NCBI GenBank assembly: GCA_927405585.1
Contig: CAKMJS010000134.1
Coordinates: forward strand, 22,397-86,396
Source of the DNA: an uncultured Desulfosporosinus sp.
Lineage (GTDB): Bacteria > Bacillota > Desulfitobacteriia > Desulfitobacteriales > Desulfitobacteriaceae
Reading direction: 5' to 3'
Length of the DNA stretch: 64,000 nucleotides
Shown one piece after another: positions 61,246 through 64,000 of this stretch. The stretch's first letter is position 1; each line of letters starts with the position of its first letter. The position numbers and the translations under genes were made by a program. The notes beneath the pieces are model-generated. The model searched no databases. It was not told the DNA's origin and saw nothing but the letters and a program-made list of their open reading frames with translations.

Positions 61246-63770
61246 AAGGGACTCAGAAACAAATCGTTTTGAATAATTTACAACGAGCACTTTTGGCTGA
61301 AGAAAAACAGGGATTCACGAATACTGGAGTGTTGGGAGGATTTAACGTTTTCTTGCGGGGGATCCTCCCTCGACTTGAACAGCTATTTCCCGGTTGCGAC
61401 ATGGATTTGCTAAGACAGCTGGCTAGGCAATATCCAAACTGGAGCCCCCTACGACGACGAGAGGCCTTTTCGGAACTCCGGCGATTTTTGCTGGAAGTTC
61501 TAGAAGCGCAAGAGACTCATAATGAGTTATTAGATATTGTTGAGAAACGAGAAGTACCTAGGAATGATATATTGGACATCAAGGAAGTACAAAGCTTAAA
61601 TAAACAAGACGCTAAGAATACTCTTACATACGACGAAAACAGCGGAAGCCAGGAAACCAGAGAATTACATAAGGCCGATCTTGGACAGGGAATAAAGAGT
61701 CAAAAAGTCCCTCTAGAAAGGGCTATTAAGGGATCAAACTTGATTTCTTGGCAAGCAAAGTCTCTACAGTACTTAAAAGGGGTAGGTCCAGAAAGAGCGA
61801 AGCAACTTGAAAAGCTGGGAATCCATAATGTGCTAGATTTGTTGCAATATTACCCTCGCCGGTATGAAGATCGTCACAAACAAGTGATCGCAGAGTTGCA
61901 AGAGGGCGAAATGGCAACGCTTGCAGGGAAAGTTGTAGCAGGAACTATCACGAATGGCAAGCTGAAAGTGATTAAGTTGAGCATTGAACAACAAGGTCGT
62001 TTATTTCAGGCGACATGGTTTAACCAAATTCATATCTTCAAACAATATCCCGTAGGAACACCAGTAGTGGTCACTGGAAAGGTACGCTGGAAACAACAGG
62101 TACCAGAAATACTAGCAACTGATATAGAAAAGGTTAATCTGAGTGATCCAGAAAATGTCTCAGACCAGGGTTCCCAAACGATTCTACCAGTTTATTCTGA
62201 AACGGCACGCTTATCCTCCAAAGTTATACGTAGTTTGATTCTTAATGTCTTAGATCAAGTCGGCGTAGGCTTTCAAGAGGTATTACCCCAAGAAGATCTA
62301 AAGGGATGGATGGATCGCTCCCTTGCTCATCGAGAAATTCATTTTCCTGAGTCTTATCCACGATTGGCCCAAGCGAGGGAGCGTCTGGTTTGGGAAGAGA
62401 TTCTTTTCTTGCAATTAGCGGTTTCAGGACTGCGGCAGGGCATGGAACGGCTTGGAAGTCCTCCATTATCGGGGGGAGAGGAACTAATCCAAAAGTTTTA
62501 CGAGTTGTTGCCTTTTCAGTTGACTAAAGCTCAGCAAAGAGTGATTCGAGAGATATTTCAAGATCTGGCTAAGCCACAAGGAATGGCACGCTTGGTCCAA
62601 GGGGATGTCGGTTCCGGCAAAACGGCGGTAGCTATGGCAGCGCTGCTTCGCGCGGTAGGATCAGGGTATCAAGGGGCCATGATGGCTCCGACAGAAATAT
62701 TAGCAGTTCAGCATTTCCAATCGCTTGAGAAAGTGTTCACTCCTCTGGGTGTTTCGGTCGCATGTTTACTGGGAAGTCAGAGCAAAAGTGTGCGGGAGGA
62801 AACATTAGCCAAGATTGCAAATGGTGAGGCACAAGTCGTGGTAGGGACACATGCCTTAATACAAGAAACCGTGGTATTTGATGCATTAGGCCTAGCAGTT
62901 ACCGATGAACAGCATCGCTTTGGTGTACGGCAGCGTTCGCTTCTTCAACACAAAGGGGAAAGTCCTCACGTATTAGTGCTTACCGCGACGCCCATTCCAC
63001 GGACGTTAGCTTTGACACTCTACGGTGATTTGCAGTTATCGGTGCTTGACGAGATGCCAGTTGGGCGAAAGCCCATTATAACCCGTAAATTGTCGGAGCG
63101 TACTCGTCCTAAAATGGAAAAATTCCTGGAGGAGCAAATCAATCTTGGCAGACAAATTTATGTCGTTTGTCCGTTGGTAGAAGAATCGGAAACGCTTGAC
63201 CTCATCTCGGCAACACAGCGTGCCACAGACCTACAAGCTAGGTTCCCGAACCGTTGCATAGCCCTCCTGCACGGTAGAATGAAAGGAACAGAAAAAGAAT
63301 CCATCATGACATCGTTTCATGATGGTGAGATCGATATTTTGGTGGCAACGACTGTAGTTGAAGTAGGAGTCAATGTCCCGAATGCCTCCGTCATGGTCAT
63401 TGAATCAGCTGAGCGCTTCGGTCTTGCTCAGTTGCATCAACTTAGAGGACGAGTAGGCCGAGGAAGTGATCAATCTTACTGTTTTTTATTGTCAGAAAAT
63501 AATAGTCGTCGTTTAGATATTCTCTGTCAAACGGAGGATGGGTTTAAGATTGCCGAAGAAGATATGCGTTTGCGCGGAACGGGGGAACTATTGGGGACTC
63601 GACAACACGGTTTAGCAGAATTGAGGCTTGCGGATCTATCGCAAGACGGTCATCTTGTCGAGAAAGCCTACCAGATGGCTCAGAAAGCACTGCAGAACCC
63701 TGAAAAGTATGAATTGCTTTTTCAGGAAGTGCGGAGGTGTTTTCCGCCGGAGAAGGTTGGCATCCATTAA
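61242..63770 (+). CDS. recG: ATP-dependent DNA helicase RecG
   Basis: The 842-residue helicase reverses stalled forks. The core begins near residue 165 (SLQYLKGVGPERAKQLEKLGI), with a wedge/OB domain (about 215-300), Walker A QGDVGSGKTAVA near 460, DEQHRFG near 555 and LRGRVGRG near 735. About 160 N-terminal residues precede the core, longer than the ~690-residue E. coli enzyme; the stretch 85-150 is polar and low in similarity signals. N-terminal extensions occur in Clostridia RecG. Confidence 0.95.
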   Translation: MKGTQKQIVLNNLQRALLAEEKQGFTNTGVLGGFNVFLRGILPRLEQLFPGCDMDLLRQLARQYPNWSPLRRREAFSELRRFLLEVLEAQETHNELLDIVEKREVPRNDILDIKEVQSLNKQDAKNTLTYDENSGSQETRELHKADLGQGIKSQKVPLERAIKGSNLISWQAKSLQYLKGVGPERAKQLEKLGIHNVLDLLQYYPRRYEDRHKQVIAELQEGEMATLAGKVVAGTITNGKLKVIKLSIEQQGRLFQATWFNQIHIFKQYPVGTPVVVTGKVRWKQQVPEILATDIEKVNLSDPENVSDQGSQTILPVYSETARLSSKVIRSLILNVLDQVGVGFQEVLPQEDLKGWMDRSLAHREIHFPESYPRLAQARERLVWEEILFLQLAVSGLRQGMERLGSPPLSGGEELIQKFYELLPFQLTKAQQRVIREIFQDLAKPQGMARLVQGDVGSGKTAVAMAALLRAVGSGYQGAMMAPTEILAVQHFQSLEKVFTPLGVSVACLLGSQSKSVREETLAKIANGEAQVVVGTHALIQETVVFDALGLAVTDEQHRFGVRQRSLLQHKGESPHVLVLTATPIPRTLALTLYGDLQLSVLDEMPVGRKPIITRKLSERTRPKMEKFLEEQINLGRQIYVVCPLVEESETLDLISATQRATDLQARFPNRCIALLHGRMKGTEKESIMTSFHDGEIDILVATTVVEVGVNVPNASVMVIESAERFGLAQLHQLRGRVGRGSDQSYCFLLSENNSRRLDILCQTEDGFKIAEEDMRLRGTGELLGTRQHGLAELRLADLSQDGHLVEKAYQMAQKALQNPEKYELLFQEVRRCFPPEKVGIH

Positions 63771-63772
63771 GT

Positions 63773-63990
63773 GGGTCCGCGTCACACCTCCTCGGCCATG
63801 CGTTCATCGTGCCAAACTAGGGCTTTAATCCTTCAATGCAAGAGGGCAGGGTTCCCGGCAGATGCGACATCCCTGTCGCAGTGCCGGCGGGAAACGTCCT
63901 TGTTTCCCGCACTGCTTTAGGAAAGCGGCTTAAAGCCGAGTTTGGCTACGACGACCTCAAAGGCGTCGGAGCATGTGATCGCGCACCCTC
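63773..63990. repeat. Large imperfect inverted-repeat element after recG
   Basis: The left arm (about 63773-63834) and the reverse complement of the right arm (about 63932-63990) align over ~58 bases; the best blocks are GCCAAACT-nGGCTTTAA. Inside are nested hairpins: TGCGACA/TGTCGCA (63863-63880) extended by GTTCCCGGCA/TGCCGG, and an alternative GGGAAAC/GTTTCCC (63889-63907). No open frame of note. GC-rich. It starts right after the recG stop and may reach past the window edge. Confidence 0.65.
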
Positions 63991-64000
63991 TGGCTGGGGT

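Overview
The window is a stretch of chromosome from an anaerobic, endospore-former-type Firmicute. Gene content and protein sequences look most like the Desulfosporosinus/Desulfitobacterium (Peptococcaceae-like) group. The pointers are a CO-dehydrogenase-type operon, a TRAP carboxylate transporter with a DcuS/DcuR-type two-component system, LL-diaminopimelate aminotransferase, an iron-sulfur L-serine dehydratase, and housekeeping gene orders typical of Clostridia (yicC-remA-gmk-rpoZ-coaBC-metK; FHA-PP2C-FtsW-PBP-PrkC-RsgA-Rpe-ThiN). The genus is an inference; no rRNA gene is present.

Layout. 1-4 kb: end of a TRAP transporter operon facing a DcuS/DcuR-like sensor and regulator. 4.1-9 kb: a redox operon made of a CooF-like ferredoxin, a CO-dehydrogenase homologue that has kept only its B-cluster cysteines and lost every ligand of the NiFe active site, two unfamiliar proteins (one a ferredoxin fusion), and an FAD/NAD oxidoreductase, followed by a zinc-type dehydrogenase. 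10-12 kb: citrate synthase and a small membrane-anchored protein. 12.3-15.8 kb: a TPP-riboswitch-controlled thiamine-precursor uptake operon (thiamine-binding protein, ThiX, ThiY, ThiZ). 16-24 kb: dapL, a small alkyltransferase, rqcH, a calcium-type P-ATPase and dapF. 24.5-31 kb: the yicC-to-metK cluster, then a phenylacetate-CoA ligase with its ACT-domain partner. 31-37 kb (minus strand): a two-component system, an ABC-2 exporter and a uracil permease behind a PyrR-type attenuator. 37.2-39.6 kb: an IS607-type element (TnpA, TnpB, probable omega-RNA) immediately before priA. 39.6-63.8 kb: priA, def, fmt, a YugP-like protease, rsmB, rlmN, the Ser/Thr kinase/cell-wall cluster, hslO, rpmB, the yloU/yloV pair, L-serine dehydratase and recG.

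Non-coding structure is the other striking aspect. Three copies of an otherwise unlabelled 157-158 bp inverted-repeat element (MITE-like, probable 3-bp target duplications) sit after thiY, after thiZ and upstream of rqcH. A second large inverted-repeat element follows recG. Arrays of 7-bp repeats with differing sequences cluster at 20.3-24.4 kb and 42.1-44.2 kb, one of them inside the fmt coding region. A GC-rich array of 42-bp units separates def from fmt.

The best candidate for an undescribed system is the 4177-8923 operon built around the catalytically stripped CO-dehydrogenase homologue.
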